From positions 1-32,809 of the forward strand of contig NZ_JBINJW010000028.1 of assembly GCF_043951855.1 (NCBI RefSeq): a stretch of 32,809 nucleotides of DNA, written 5' to 3'. The notes below the pieces were generated by a model that saw nothing but the letters and a program-made list of their open reading frames with translations, did no database searches and was not told the origin of the DNA. Of the stretch, positions 25,075 through 32,809 are shown piece after piece. Position 1 is the stretch's first letter. Every line of letters begins with the position of its first letter. Position numbers and translations under genes: made by a program. This stretch comes from Proteiniclasticum sp043951855. GTDB lineage: Bacteria > Bacillota > Clostridia > Clostridiales > Clostridiaceae.

Positions 25075-26733
25075 CCGATTTTTGACAATTTGTCCATTTT
25101 TCTCGTCGTAAAGCACCGGAGTATCAGTGAGAACCACTTCTCCAGACTGCAGATACTTCAGTACATCCATACTAAATATTTCCACATGGACCTTCATCCC
25201 CAGCTCTTTTGACAGCTGCCTCTTCAGATCCCTGTTGTCCGGATAATTCCTGTGAAGAAATTCGGGAACAAACTGCTTTTTATTTCCCGAAAGCCAGTCA
25301 TATTTCAGAAGCTCATTGAGGACCACCCTCTGTGGTGCTCGTCCGCTTTCTTCCAGATAACGGAGAGAGAACTCCAGCAACACCTGGTACTGCTCTTTCG
25401 CACCAAGGCTTCTCCCCTTGCAGCCCTCCTGAAGATATGCGCCAAGTTCCTTGTAGAATCTGTAAGGATCCTCTTCCTCGGCCAGTATGTAGGTCAGGGC
25501 TGCTTCAAATCTTCCTGAGTTGTAGTACTTCTCCAGCGCCTCCTCCGTATGATGAAGACTGCGCAGATCGGAAAAGCTCATCCAGCTTGTCTTGAGCACT
25601 TCATAAGGAGCAAAGGGGCTGTAGACGATGCCGTACTTTTCCGCGTCTCTTTCCATGGGCGTTCCCTTGATGACCTTCAAGAATCCCAGCTGAAGCATAT
25701 CAGGCTTCAGGGCATAGACATCATTGAAGCTCTCGTGGAAGCTCTCCAGGGTATCGTAGGGCAGTCCTGCAATGAGATCCATATGATTGTGGATGTTTCG
25801 AAGCTTCACCAGTTCCCTGAGCTTGGAAAGAACCTGACGGAATCCGATGAACCGGTTTATGGCCACTAATACGTCCTGCCTTGTGCTCTGAATGCCCACC
25901 TCGAACTGGATCCTTCCCACAGGCGTGGTCTGCAGAAGCTTCACATGCTCCTCCGTGATGAGGTCCGGTGAAATCTCAAAATGAAAGGTCACATCGGTGT
26001 CCAGGCCAATAAGGTAGGACCAGATGGCTAGGGCATCAGGGTGGATGTTGAAGGTGCGGTCGATGAACTTCACCACCTTTGTGCCGGTTTCAAGGAGCTT
26101 GTCCACCCTCAGAACCACCTCGTCATAGGGAAGGAACCGTAGATCCCGTTCCGAAGAAGACAGGCAGTAGCTGCACTGATAGGGGCATCCCCGGGACGCT
26201 TCAATATAGGAGAGCTTTCCGGTGAGGTCCTCGCCTTCGTCGTAGGGATAGGGCACTTTTCTCATATCCATCTTCTCCCGGTCGGGATTCAGGAAAATCT
26301 CAGCGCCTTCTCTATAGGTCAGTCCTTTGACGCCGGAAAGATCCTCTCCATGCAAAAGAGAACCTAAAAGGTCCACATAGGTAAGTTCTCCTTCCCCACG
26401 GATGATAAAATCTCCCGCCATGATGGATAGGTGTTTCTTACTGTCGTATGTGACCTCAGGTCCTCCATAAAGTATACCGATATTTTCGTCTACGCGCTTA
26501 ATAAGCACGGAAAGTTCCCTGACCAGATCAAAGTTCCAGATATACACCGAGAACGCCACCAGGTCAGGTTTCCTTTCAAGAATTTCTTCCAGGATCTTGT
26601 CCTTCATTTCGTTGATGGAAAACTCCAGTCTCTCTGTTTCCACGTTCAGATCCGCTGAGATCTTCTCCAGATACCTGAGACTGATGTTCGTGTGAATGTA
26701 CTTGGAATTGATTGCTGCAAGTATTACTTTCAT
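25060..26733 (-). CDS. B12-binding-domain radical SAM protein
   Basis: A 557-residue cytoplasmic enzyme. The N-terminal part (about 1-140) is a cobalamin-binding-like Rossmann domain, with the start INSKYIHTNISLRYLE and LYGGPEVTYD. It lacks the DxHxxG motif of base-off B12 enzymes. The radical SAM core follows with CxxxCxxC at C183, C187 and C190 in RGCPYQCSYCLSS, and a QFEVGIQS strand. The C-terminal quarter looks like DUF4080. Such proteins occur widely in Clostridia, and the reaction is unknown to me. It begins 11 bases after the phospholipase-like gene, so it is probably cotranscribed with it. It is oxygen-sensitive by nature, in line with an anaerobe. Confidence 0.92.
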   Translation of the reverse strand: MKVILAAINSKYIHTNISLRYLEKISADLNVETERLEFSINEMKDKILEEILERKPDLVAFSVYIWNFDLVRELSVLIKRVDENIGILYGGPEVTYDSKKHLSIMAGDFIIRGEGELTYVDLLGSLLHGEDLSGVKGLTYREGAEIFLNPDREKMDMRKVPYPYDEGEDLTGKLSYIEASRGCPYQCSYCLSSSERDLRFLPYDEVVLRVDKLLETGTKVVKFIDRTFNIHPDALAIWSYLIGLDTDVTFHFEISPDLITEEHVKLLQTTPVGRIQFEVGIQSTRQDVLVAINRFIGFRQVLSKLRELVKLRNIHNHMDLIAGLPYDTLESFHESFNDVYALKPDMLQLGFLKVIKGTPMERDAEKYGIVYSPFAPYEVLKTSWMSFSDLRSLHHTEEALEKYYNSGRFEAALTYILAEEEDPYRFYKELGAYLQEGCKGRSLGAKEQYQVLLEFSLRYLEESGRAPQRVVLNELLKYDWLSGNKKQFVPEFLHRNYPDNRDLKRQLSKELGMKVHVEIFSMDVLKYLQSGEVVLTDTPVLYDEKNGQIVKNRLISV

Positions 26734-26744
26734 CTTCTGTTTCC

Positions 26745-27476
26745 TTATATGTCTTTATAATGTTTCTCATAGTAGTCCAGAAGAAGTCCTGCCGTTGTAT
26801 TCTGGGCCACTTCCAGCATTTTTCTGGAAAGGGTCTCGTACATGACTTCCTTGTCTTCTATGCTTTTGTACTTTTCATAATAGAAATTCGCCACCACAGC
26901 ATTTTCTCTGATGTAGTCATCCAGTGTTTCAAATCTCAGGATCCCTGAGTCCACCGAATAATCGATTTCCGCAAAGATTTTCTTCTTGATCCAGGTCTCA
27001 TAGGATTTATGACTGTCCAGCAGCCTGTTGTTCACATGCTGTGGCACTGTCATGTCCTGAGCCAGATGACAGAATACGCCCAGGTAGAAGACTGAACGCT
27101 CTATGTTTCCTTTTTCCAGATACAGCAGAGATTTATGCATGTTCTTCTGCGCTTCAGTCAAACCATCCGAGAATCCGAAGAGTCCCTTCTGCTTCTCGTT
27201 ATGGTAGAAGTGGTTGATGGACTTGAAGTCCTGGTCTGCCCACGTGGCTCCCTCGTTGAGGGATTTGATGTGGTCTTTGTAGAAGTCAGCGGCTTCCGTG
27301 TAGCCTTCGTTCTCCAGAATCACCACGGCCTGAATGTTGATGAACCGGTGCACCATGCAGGGGGTCTTGAATGCCATCTTTTTAAATGGATTGGCTGCGA
27401 GCATCATGCCCGTCAGCACTTTTCCATAGGTATTTTCAAATCTGTTCTTCTTTCTTTCTTCAAATGTTCCTTCCAT
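26745..27476 (-). CDS. Zinc-dependent phospholipase C-fold protein, no signal peptide
   Basis: Related to the clostridial alpha-toxin/B. cereus PLC fold. Counting from ATG 27476, the zinc-ligand pattern is visible: H43 in CMVHRF, D81 or D83 in WADQDF, H89 or H92 in NHFYH, then H137-x3-D141-x5-H147 in CHLAQDMTVPQH and H156-x3-E160 in SHKSYE. The N-terminal Trp that binds zinc in mature secreted PLCs is absent, and there is no signal peptide, so this is probably an intracellular relative of unknown substrate. ATG 27476 has AAAGGAG eleven bases upstream; ATG 27527 has no ribosome site and would add 17 residues. 243 residues. No C-terminal PLAT domain. Confidence 0.8.
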   Translation of the reverse strand: MEGTFEERKKNRFENTYGKVLTGMMLAANPFKKMAFKTPCMVHRFINIQAVVILENEGYTEAADFYKDHIKSLNEGATWADQDFKSINHFYHNEKQKGLFGFSDGLTEAQKNMHKSLLYLEKGNIERSVFYLGVFCHLAQDMTVPQHVNNRLLDSHKSYETWIKKKIFAEIDYSVDSGILRFETLDDYIRENAVVANFYYEKYKSIEDKEVMYETLSRKMLEVAQNTTAGLLLDYYEKHYKDI

Positions 27477-27566
27477 AGCTACGACAACTCCTTTGATTTC
27501 AGATCGATTGTTTTCTCTGAAACCCATGTTTTCTAATTGATAATTGATTTCAATTGTCTTATTACC

Positions 27567-27595
27567 ATTATAGGATATTTAACTTTGAAACACAA
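27567..27595 (-). promoter_or_regulatory. Probable promoter of the phospholipase-like gene
   Basis: Minus-strand TTGTGT (27590-27595), 17 bp, perfect TATAAT (27567-27572), in the 97-bp gap after the flippase gene. The leader to ATG 27476 would be about 85 nt. Confidence 0.45.
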
Positions 27596-27624
27596 AAAAC
27601 AATCCGTGAAAATTTCATTTGGAG

Positions 27625-29220
27625 TTATTTCATTCTTCTCTGAATCCCCTTGGGAATCATGCGATAGATTCTTGGAGAGATCTCATTGAGTTCATCACTT
27701 GTGATGCCTCCCGTAAGAAGCATGGACACGGCATAGACACCCATCCCGATGAAGATGTTGATCATGGTGAGAACGCTTGCTATGAGCCTGCCGGCTGAAA
27801 CCATTCCGAAAAGTCTTCCAAGAAGAAATATCACAATGCCCATGAACACGGCAGATACCACCGGTCCGAAGGCATTTTTGCCAAGCTTCACTCTGTATCC
27901 CAAAACCGTAGTGATCAGATAATGATTGATGACAAAGGGAATGAAGAAGTTGGCCACATTGGACACCAGCGCGCCCATGATGTTGATTTCAGGCATGCCC
28001 ACAAGGACATAGTTTATGACAAGTCTTGCAAGGATTCCGCCCAGCATGGTGAAGGTCCCCCAGTAGAACTTTCCGAGCCCCTGGAAAATCACCGTCTGAA
28101 TCTGAATCATGCCCAGAAAAATGACGCTGATGGATCCGTAGCGCAGAAGCTCCACACCTGTCTCGTACCCGAGAACATCATAGATGGGGCCTGCCAGAAC
28201 GGTCATGCCCACAAAGGAGGGAACAGAGACCAGAAAGACCATCTTCACTGCATAATTGATCTTCTTTCGGATGGAGTCCTCATCGCCTACCGCCTTGGCA
28301 GCGGAAACCCCTGGAAGAAGCACCGAAGCCAGAGCCACCACGATGGTGTTGGGCACGAACTGCAGACTCTTGAACTTGGCCAGTTCACTGTAGGCTGTCT
28401 TTGCAGCCGTATAAATCAGCCCTGCATCCAGAAGACGGTTGTTGATGATCAGAGAGTCGATGAACCCGCCCAGATGGATGACCCCTGCGGATATGGTGAT
28501 GGGGAAGGAATAAGAGAGCAGTTTTCTCACAAGCTCTTTGCTGGTGTGATGATAGGCATTCATATCCTGGTCGCTTCTTCTGATTTTATGAAGTCTTCCC
28601 TTATAGAATTCCCTCACCAGCAGAAGAACAGCGAATAGTGCGCCCACACTGGTTCCGAGGGTTCCGCCGGCTACGCCGTAGACCATGTCCACTTTCATGA
28701 GCAGATACGCTCCAATCAGCGAAACCACCACATTGATGAGCTGCTCCAGAATTTTGGATAAGGCATTGGCGGAAACATATCTTCGGCCCAGGAAATATCC
28801 TCTGTAGGAAGATAAAATGGCGGTGATCATCACCGTGGGTGCCAATGCTCTTATGGCAAGGGTCGCCTCCGGTGTCTCCGCAGCCTGGGTAATGAAGGGC
28901 GCCATGAAAAACAGAAGAAGCCCCGCAAAAAGTCCTCCTCCGATGAGGAGGGTTCTTGAAAGACGAAAAGCCCGAAGGGCATCTCTGGGGTTGTTCTGTG
29001 CGTAGAGCTCCGAAATGAGTTTCGAGATTCCTCTCTGGATGCCTTCATTGGTCAGCACATAAATCAGCGTAAATGCGTCATAGGCCACAACATAAATGCC
29101 GTGACCTACCCCGCCCAGTATTCTGATTAGAAGTGGCACATAGACCACAGACATGATTTTAACAAGGAGCTCCGCCATGGATAAATAGGCGAACCCCTTT
29201 CCTGTGGATTGCTGTTTCAT
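27625..29220 (-). CDS. YtgP/SpoVB-like polysaccharide or lipid flippase
   Basis: Membrane protein of 531 residues with about 14 helices, in the MOP superfamily (MurJ/Wzx/SpoVB). The N-terminal pattern GKGFAYLSMAELLVKIMSVVYVPLLIRILGG is split around a loop, and the positively charged SSYRGYFLGRR segment near 140-150 is typical of the YtgP/SpoVB branch. It probably flips lipid-linked cell-wall precursors across the membrane. Whether it is the main MurJ or a sporulation paralogue cannot be decided here. Its ATG follows GGAGGAG, 12 bases after the pseudouridine synthase stop. Confidence 0.88.
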   Translation of the reverse strand: MKQQSTGKGFAYLSMAELLVKIMSVVYVPLLIRILGGVGHGIYVVAYDAFTLIYVLTNEGIQRGISKLISELYAQNNPRDALRAFRLSRTLLIGGGLFAGLLLFFMAPFITQAAETPEATLAIRALAPTVMITAILSSYRGYFLGRRYVSANALSKILEQLINVVVSLIGAYLLMKVDMVYGVAGGTLGTSVGALFAVLLLVREFYKGRLHKIRRSDQDMNAYHHTSKELVRKLLSYSFPITISAGVIHLGGFIDSLIINNRLLDAGLIYTAAKTAYSELAKFKSLQFVPNTIVVALASVLLPGVSAAKAVGDEDSIRKKINYAVKMVFLVSVPSFVGMTVLAGPIYDVLGYETGVELLRYGSISVIFLGMIQIQTVIFQGLGKFYWGTFTMLGGILARLVINYVLVGMPEINIMGALVSNVANFFIPFVINHYLITTVLGYRVKLGKNAFGPVVSAVFMGIVIFLLGRLFGMVSAGRLIASVLTMINIFIGMGVYAVSMLLTGGITSDELNEISPRIYRMIPKGIQRRMK

Positions 29221-29232
29221 AGACTCCTCCGC

Positions 29233-30198
29233 TTACAGATCGAACTTGAACAGATCACTCTTGATCTTCTTCAGAAGTGGAGGAAGCTTCTCCGCCACCA
29301 CCTTGTTGCCCAGGTATTCCAGTTTCCCGTCGGGATTCCTGAAGGTCACCTTATATGCGTAGAGGAACTGGAAGGTCAGGTGATATTTATTGATGAGATA
29401 ATTATTGATTTCCTTGTCTCCGTATTTCGGATCGCCGATGATGGGATTGCCTAAGGATGCCAGATGGGCTCTTAACTGATGACTTCTTCCTGTGAGAAGA
29501 TCCAGCTCCACCAGGGAAAACTGTCCTGTGCTCTCTTCGGTTTTCACGGTCATGGCAATCTCTTTCTTTCCAGGACCTGCCTCATCACTGACACTGCTGA
29601 TGTTGTCGTCGGTTCTCTTCTCGATGTAGGCTCTGTATTCTCCATCCTTGATTCTACCCTTGACGATGGCATAATAGTTCTTGACGATTCTGCCGTCTCG
29701 GATCATTTCATTCAGGGCTTTCAGCGCTTCATAGTTCTTCCCGTAGATGACGATGCCGGAGGTGTTTCGATCCAGTCTGTTCACCGGGGATGGGGAGAAG
29801 GTCTTCTCTTCATTGGGGTCGAATTCCCCTTTTCTGTACAGATACGTCAGCACCTGATCCGTCAGGGTAGGGTCGCTTCCCTCATTGTCCTTGTGTACAA
29901 GGATGCCGGGCCACTTCTCCACCATCAGAATGTTCTCGTCTTCAAAAGTCACCTTGAATTCAGGTTCCACATCATAGACCTTCTTCTTGGCCTTGGGCGC
30001 ATCGGAATAGAGATACTTGATTTCAATCACATCTCCCTCTTCCAGGAAAGTCTTTTCCTTCCCTTTTGCTCCGTTGATCCGGACATCCCCTTTTCGTATG
30101 GTCTTGAAGATGGCAGACAGCGGGACGTCCTTCAGATATTTCCTCAGGAACTTGTCCAGTCTCTGACCAGCTTCGTTGGGTCCAATTTCTATTCTCAT
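29233..30198 (-). CDS. RluA-family pseudouridine synthase
   Basis: Modifies uridines in ribosomal or transfer RNA. The 321 residues contain an N-terminal S4-like RNA-binding domain (about 10-62, GQRLDKFLRKYL) and an RluA catalytic domain. The active aspartate is D143 in NRLDRNTSGIV; the usual first residue of that motif is His, here Asn. The segments GRSHQLRAHLA and GDPKYGD are conserved family landmarks. The ATG follows AGGAGAT. The S4 domain and length favour an RluC/RluD-like enzyme, but the exact target is not predictable. Confidence 0.94.
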   Translation of the reverse strand: MRIEIGPNEAGQRLDKFLRKYLKDVPLSAIFKTIRKGDVRINGAKGKEKTFLEEGDVIEIKYLYSDAPKAKKKVYDVEPEFKVTFEDENILMVEKWPGILVHKDNEGSDPTLTDQVLTYLYRKGEFDPNEEKTFSPSPVNRLDRNTSGIVIYGKNYEALKALNEMIRDGRIVKNYYAIVKGRIKDGEYRAYIEKRTDDNISSVSDEAGPGKKEIAMTVKTEESTGQFSLVELDLLTGRSHQLRAHLASLGNPIIGDPKYGDKEINNYLINKYHLTFQFLYAYKVTFRNPDGKLEYLGNKVVAEKLPPLLKKIKSDLFKFDL

Positions 30199-30260
30199 AT
30201 TTATCTCCTAATTCATTGCAGAATGCGCAAAAGCATCATTAAATTTTATATCACCCTATA

Positions 30261-31985
30261 TTATAGTACGAAACGGCTTCTTTTTCTCTCTTTTCCATGA
30301 ATAAATCTTGGGCTATAGATATGAAGCTCTTCTTTCGCCCTGGTGATGGCCACGTAGAAGATTCTTCTTTCCTCTTCCAGATTCTCCAGGGATGCACCGT
30401 GAGGCATATAGCCCTCCACCGCATTGATGACGAATACCTTGTCAAACTCCAGTCCTTTTACGCCATGTACCGTGGACAAAGACACCTTCGCTTCTGTGAC
30501 TTCCGCCTCTTTTGTGGAAGCCGTGAGCAGGTCCAGCGGATTGTCATAGTAGGCCGCCACTTCCTTCATTTCATCCAGCTCCTCGAAAAGCTCTTCTTCG
30601 TCTCTTCCCGTACGCTCCGCGTAGGTTCTAAGATACTCCTCATAGCCCAGCACCTTCTCGATGTATTCCACCACACGTTCAGTCGTCATTTTCCTGATCC
30701 CAGAAAGATCCCGAAGAAACTCTCTGTTCTTGATGATCGAGTAATTGTTCTTGGTAGGGTCCAGAAGGATCTTCTCGATATCCTCTCCCAGGCCGATCTT
30801 TCTCATATCCGCTTTGGACTGATATCGGTAGGGTTTGTTGACGATCCTTAAAAAGGCTTCTCTATCGTCTTGATAAGCCGCTCTCAGATAATCCAGGATG
30901 TCCTTGGCGATGAATCCCTTGAAGAAGTTGTAGTTGTCTCTGGAATGAAAGGCAATCTTCTCTTTACGCAGAAATTCCTTCACACGCATGCCTTCTCTGT
31001 TGGTTCTGTAGAGAATGGCATAACTTCCGAAAGCGTCTTTTCTGATTTCATTGGCAATGTCCAGCAGCATCAGCTCCTGATTTTCAGGAAAGATCTTCGT
31101 GATCTTCCTCTTTTCCTTTCGGCTGGCAAGAAGCTCCTTCTTGTTCCGGAGAGCGTTCAGCTGGATGACTTCTCCCGCATAGTTCACGATGTTTTCCGTG
31201 CTGCGGTAGTTGTATTTAAGATACAGCTTCTTCCCCTGGAACATCTTCTCGAAATCGATCATCCCGCTGGGATCCGATCCCCGGAAGGCATAGATGCACT
31301 GATCCTCATCTCCCACGCAGAACAGTCTGCGCTCCATGGAGATCTTCTGTATGATCTTCAGCTGAATGGGGTCCAGATCCTGAAACTCGTCGATGAGGAT
31401 ATGACTGTGGGCATTTCTGAAAGCCGTCAGAAACGCTTCGTCTTCAAACTGGCGGAGCACTTCGATCTGGAGATCGTCAAAATCAAGCAGTCCACGCTTT
31501 TTCCGCTCCGTCTCATAGATATCATAAGCCTTCTCAAACAGATCATCCTTATGCGTCAGCACCAGGTCCGTCTCCTTCAGATAGGTCTTCACCTTGTATT
31601 TTGAAATATCTCTCAGTATGGTCTCCACGTCATCGTGGTCCAGCTTCAGTTCCTTCTGGAGCCTGCTGCGGATGAGAAATTCATCCTTCCCGTAGATCAT
31701 GCTGATGTTTCCACTTTTCACTCGAAGAATCCGATAACAGAGTCCATGGATGGTGCCGAAGAAGGGTCTTACACTGCCCTTCCCCTGAAAACGCTCTTCC
31801 ATTTCCACCGCGGATGCCTTGGAAAAAGTCAGTACGACGATCTTCTTCGGAGAAACGCCTTCTTCTATGATATGCTGGAGTCTTCGAAGCATCACCGTGG
31901 TCTTGCCCGATCCCGGGGGTGCCACCACGAGAACCTTATTTTCTTTTGTCAGATATGCACTCTGCTGATACTTGTCCAGTTCCAA
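30261..31985 (-). CDS. Compact UvrD/PcrA-like helicase
   Basis: Superfamily 1A 3'-5' DNA helicase of 574 residues. Motifs in order: Walker A APPGSGKTT (22-30), motif II DEFQDLDPIQ (about 195-204), motif III VGDEDQCIYAFRGS, motif IV YNYRSTENIV, motif V STVHGVKGLEFDKVFV and motif VI EERRIFYVAITRAKEE. It is shorter than PcrA (about 720-740). The protein ends at RFVL soon after motif VI, so the C-terminal tail that contacts RNA polymerase in PcrA is missing. The TTG start is nine bases after GGAGG. A second, full-length PcrA elsewhere in the genome is likely but not visible. Confidence 0.93.
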   Translation of the reverse strand: MELDKYQQSAYLTKENKVLVVAPPGSGKTTVMLRRLQHIIEEGVSPKKIVVLTFSKASAVEMEERFQGKGSVRPFFGTIHGLCYRILRVKSGNISMIYGKDEFLIRSRLQKELKLDHDDVETILRDISKYKVKTYLKETDLVLTHKDDLFEKAYDIYETERKKRGLLDFDDLQIEVLRQFEDEAFLTAFRNAHSHILIDEFQDLDPIQLKIIQKISMERRLFCVGDEDQCIYAFRGSDPSGMIDFEKMFQGKKLYLKYNYRSTENIVNYAGEVIQLNALRNKKELLASRKEKRKITKIFPENQELMLLDIANEIRKDAFGSYAILYRTNREGMRVKEFLRKEKIAFHSRDNYNFFKGFIAKDILDYLRAAYQDDREAFLRIVNKPYRYQSKADMRKIGLGEDIEKILLDPTKNNYSIIKNREFLRDLSGIRKMTTERVVEYIEKVLGYEEYLRTYAERTGRDEEELFEELDEMKEVAAYYDNPLDLLTASTKEAEVTEAKVSLSTVHGVKGLEFDKVFVINAVEGYMPHGASLENLEEERRIFYVAITRAKEELHIYSPRFIHGKERKRSRFVL

Positions 31986-32110
31986 AATTATCTTCCTCCA
32001 GTCCCTTTTCTTTCGTAAGTCTCTATTCTACCCTATTTCATCTGCTTAGGAAAGAATCCGTCCATTATATTATGCAATCAAGGAGAAATCCGATGCTTTC
32101 CCGGGCAAAT

Positions 32111-32132
32111 GAAAAGAGGCCATAAAGCCTCT
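32111..32132 (-). terminator. Terminator after the small membrane proteins
   Basis: AGAGGC (32115-32120) pairs with GCCTCT (32127-32132) across a 6-nt loop, followed on the minus strand by UUUUC. It lies 20 bases after the stop at 32153. A short stem, but well placed. Confidence 0.7.
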
Positions 32133-32152
32133 AGGATTCCATTCATTCCGTT

Positions 32153-32353
32153 CTACATGAAATTCGGAGAAGTGATTCCGGCAAGAATCACAAGAAGCGA
32201 CACCGCCGCCAGAAGCACCATTCCGCCTGACTCTTTCTTCTCCAGAATCAGCGAGGACAGCGCAGTATAGAGTCCGAAGACCAGGAAAAACGGCCAGATG
32301 AACCAGGTCCAGTAGTAGAAATAACCAAGTCCGTTCATAAGCTGAAGCAGCAA
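32153..32353 (-). CDS. Small two-helix membrane protein, unknown
   Basis: I do not recognise it. The 66 residues have two hydrophobic segments: about 12-32, rich in aromatics (YFYYWTWFIWPFFLVFGLY), and about 43-60. They are joined by a short charged loop (LEKKES). The TTG start lies seven bases after GGAGG; an internal ATG five codons later is too far from that site. It follows the 78-residue membrane protein after 27 bases, is very likely cotranscribed with it, and a terminator follows. The pair could form one membrane complex. Confidence 0.7.
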   Translation of the reverse strand: MLLQLMNGLGYFYYWTWFIWPFFLVFGLYTALSSLILEKKESGGMVLLAAVSLLVILAGITSPNFM

Positions 32354-32380
32354 GAAAACCCCTCCTCTTTTTGTCGACTA

Positions 32381-32617
32381 TTATCTGTAGATGCTGCTGA
32401 GCATGGTGATGACCCCCAGAATGAATACGGGGATTCCCCAGGCGCCCTTTGGTGATTTCATGGAAAAGAAGCCCAGAAACACCGCCAGCGCACCCAGCGC
32501 TACAGGCTGCCAGAACCATCCGGCCACAGCAGCCAGAAGTCCTCCCCAGATCATGTAGCTTGCCGTATCGTTTCGAAACTTCATGGGTTCTTTCCGATCG
32601 TCCAGTCTGAAAAACAT
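32381..32617 (-). CDS. Small membrane protein, unknown
   Basis: I do not recognise it. The 78 residues have a polar N-terminus of about 18 residues followed by two or three short hydrophobic segments (about 20-48 with GGLLAAVAGWFWQPVALGAL, and about 58-75 with IPVFILGVITML). The ATG at 32617 follows GAAGGGGG. It is the first gene of a two-gene unit with the 66-residue protein. A promoter with an extended -10 lies directly upstream. Confidence 0.7.
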   Translation of the reverse strand: MFFRLDDRKEPMKFRNDTASYMIWGGLLAAVAGWFWQPVALGALAVFLGFFSMKSPKGAWGIPVFILGVITMLSSIYR

Positions 32618-32662
32618 AGTATAACCCCCTTCCAGATCAGTTTCTGTTTCCTATTATCTCTT

Positions 32663-32671
32663 ATTCTACCA
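32663..32671 (-). promoter_or_regulatory. Extended -10 promoter of the small membrane protein pair
   Basis: Minus-strand TGG-TAGAAT (32663-32671), an extended -10 element with no good -35, about 46 bases before the ATG at 32617. Confidence 0.4.
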
Positions 32672-32746
32672 GAAATGTTTCATCATTTCCTTAAATGCAT
32701 CCATCTTCCTTTTCATCTCACAGGAGAAAAACATCACGCTTCCGTT

Positions 32747-32775
32747 TTCGAAAATCCGATGCAATCTGATATAAT
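32747..32775 (+). promoter_or_regulatory. Divergent promoter at the right edge
   Basis: Plus-strand TTCGAA (32747-32752), 17 bp, perfect TATAAT (32770-32775). It points out of the window, away from all other genes. Confidence 0.4.
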
Positions 32776-32788
32776 TAATTAGGAAAGA

Positions 32789-32809
32789 ATGATAATCGTG
32801 GGCAAAACA
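32789..32809 (+). CDS. Possible start of a divergent gene, cut by the window
   Basis: ATG at 32789 opens MIIVGKT before the window ends, with AGGAAAG very close upstream. Only seven codons are visible, so neither the gene nor its product is certain; the true start may lie beyond the edge. Confidence 0.25.

Noticed and set aside
1..32809. CRISPR array, tRNA, rRNA, phage or complete insertion sequence
   Set aside because: I saw no regularly spaced repeats, cloverleaf genes, transposase or integrase motifs anywhere in the window.

Overview
The window reads as chromosomal DNA of an anaerobic, mid-GC Bacillota, most likely in Clostridia. The clues are Gram-positive style genes (an HPr kinase, a PerR-type regulator, PRD-type MtlR, DUF896, DUF1292 and a YtgP/SpoVB-like flippase), strong AGGAGG ribosome sites with several TTG starts, and an Enterococcus-type V-ATPase operon. 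I cannot name the genus. All 32 complete protein genes and the 6S RNA lie on the minus strand; only a divergent gene fragment at the extreme right may lie on the plus strand. Transcription therefore runs from high to low coordinates.

From right to left: (a) 32153-32617, two tiny membrane proteins of unknown role. (b) 25060-31985, a loose cluster of a compact UvrD-like helicase, an RluA-family pseudouridine synthase, a YtgP/MurJ-type lipid flippase, a zinc phospholipase C-fold protein without a signal peptide, and a B12-binding radical SAM protein. (c) 16427-24899, a complete nine-gene V-type ATPase operon in the order G/H-I-K-E-C-F-A-B-D, closed by a 15-bp terminator. Every Na+ ligand position I know from Enterococcus hirae NtpK is present in the K subunit, so this is predicted to be a sodium pump. 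(d) 15582-16236, DUF1292 overlapping a very acidic unknown protein. (e) 15257-15531, a 6S RNA gene with its own promoter and terminator, not visible to protein-gene calling. (f) 14098-15234, DUF896 and HPr kinase/phosphorylase, the sensor of carbon catabolite repression. (g) 13556-14061, perR with a consensus promoter and a 14/15 PerR box. (h) 8236-13394, a response regulator, an intramembrane-type histidine kinase and an ABC exporter, with a repeated CTGTAA element in front of the ABC genes. (i) 6473-8037, a histidine phosphatase and an EamA transporter. (j) 1059-6193, a mannitol operon mtlA-mtlR-mtlF-mtlD, then nagB (257-982) with its own promoter. The first 110 bases hold a long inverted repeat that may be the edge of a repeated or mobile sequence.

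Functionally, mannitol enters through MtlA/MtlF and is oxidised by MtlD to fructose-6-phosphate, the same product that NagB makes from glucosamine-6-phosphate. HPr kinase would tie this to catabolite repression. The sodium V-ATPase, 6S RNA, PerR and the two-component/ABC module suggest a cell managing ion gradients, stationary phase, peroxide and envelope stress.

I found no CRISPR array, tRNA, rRNA, intact insertion sequence or phage genes. I saw no clear candidate for a wholly new system. The items most worth a second look are the 6S RNA locus, the two-component/ABC operator, the intracellular phospholipase-like protein, and the unknown acidic and small membrane proteins. All family names come from motif recognition by eye, without database searches.
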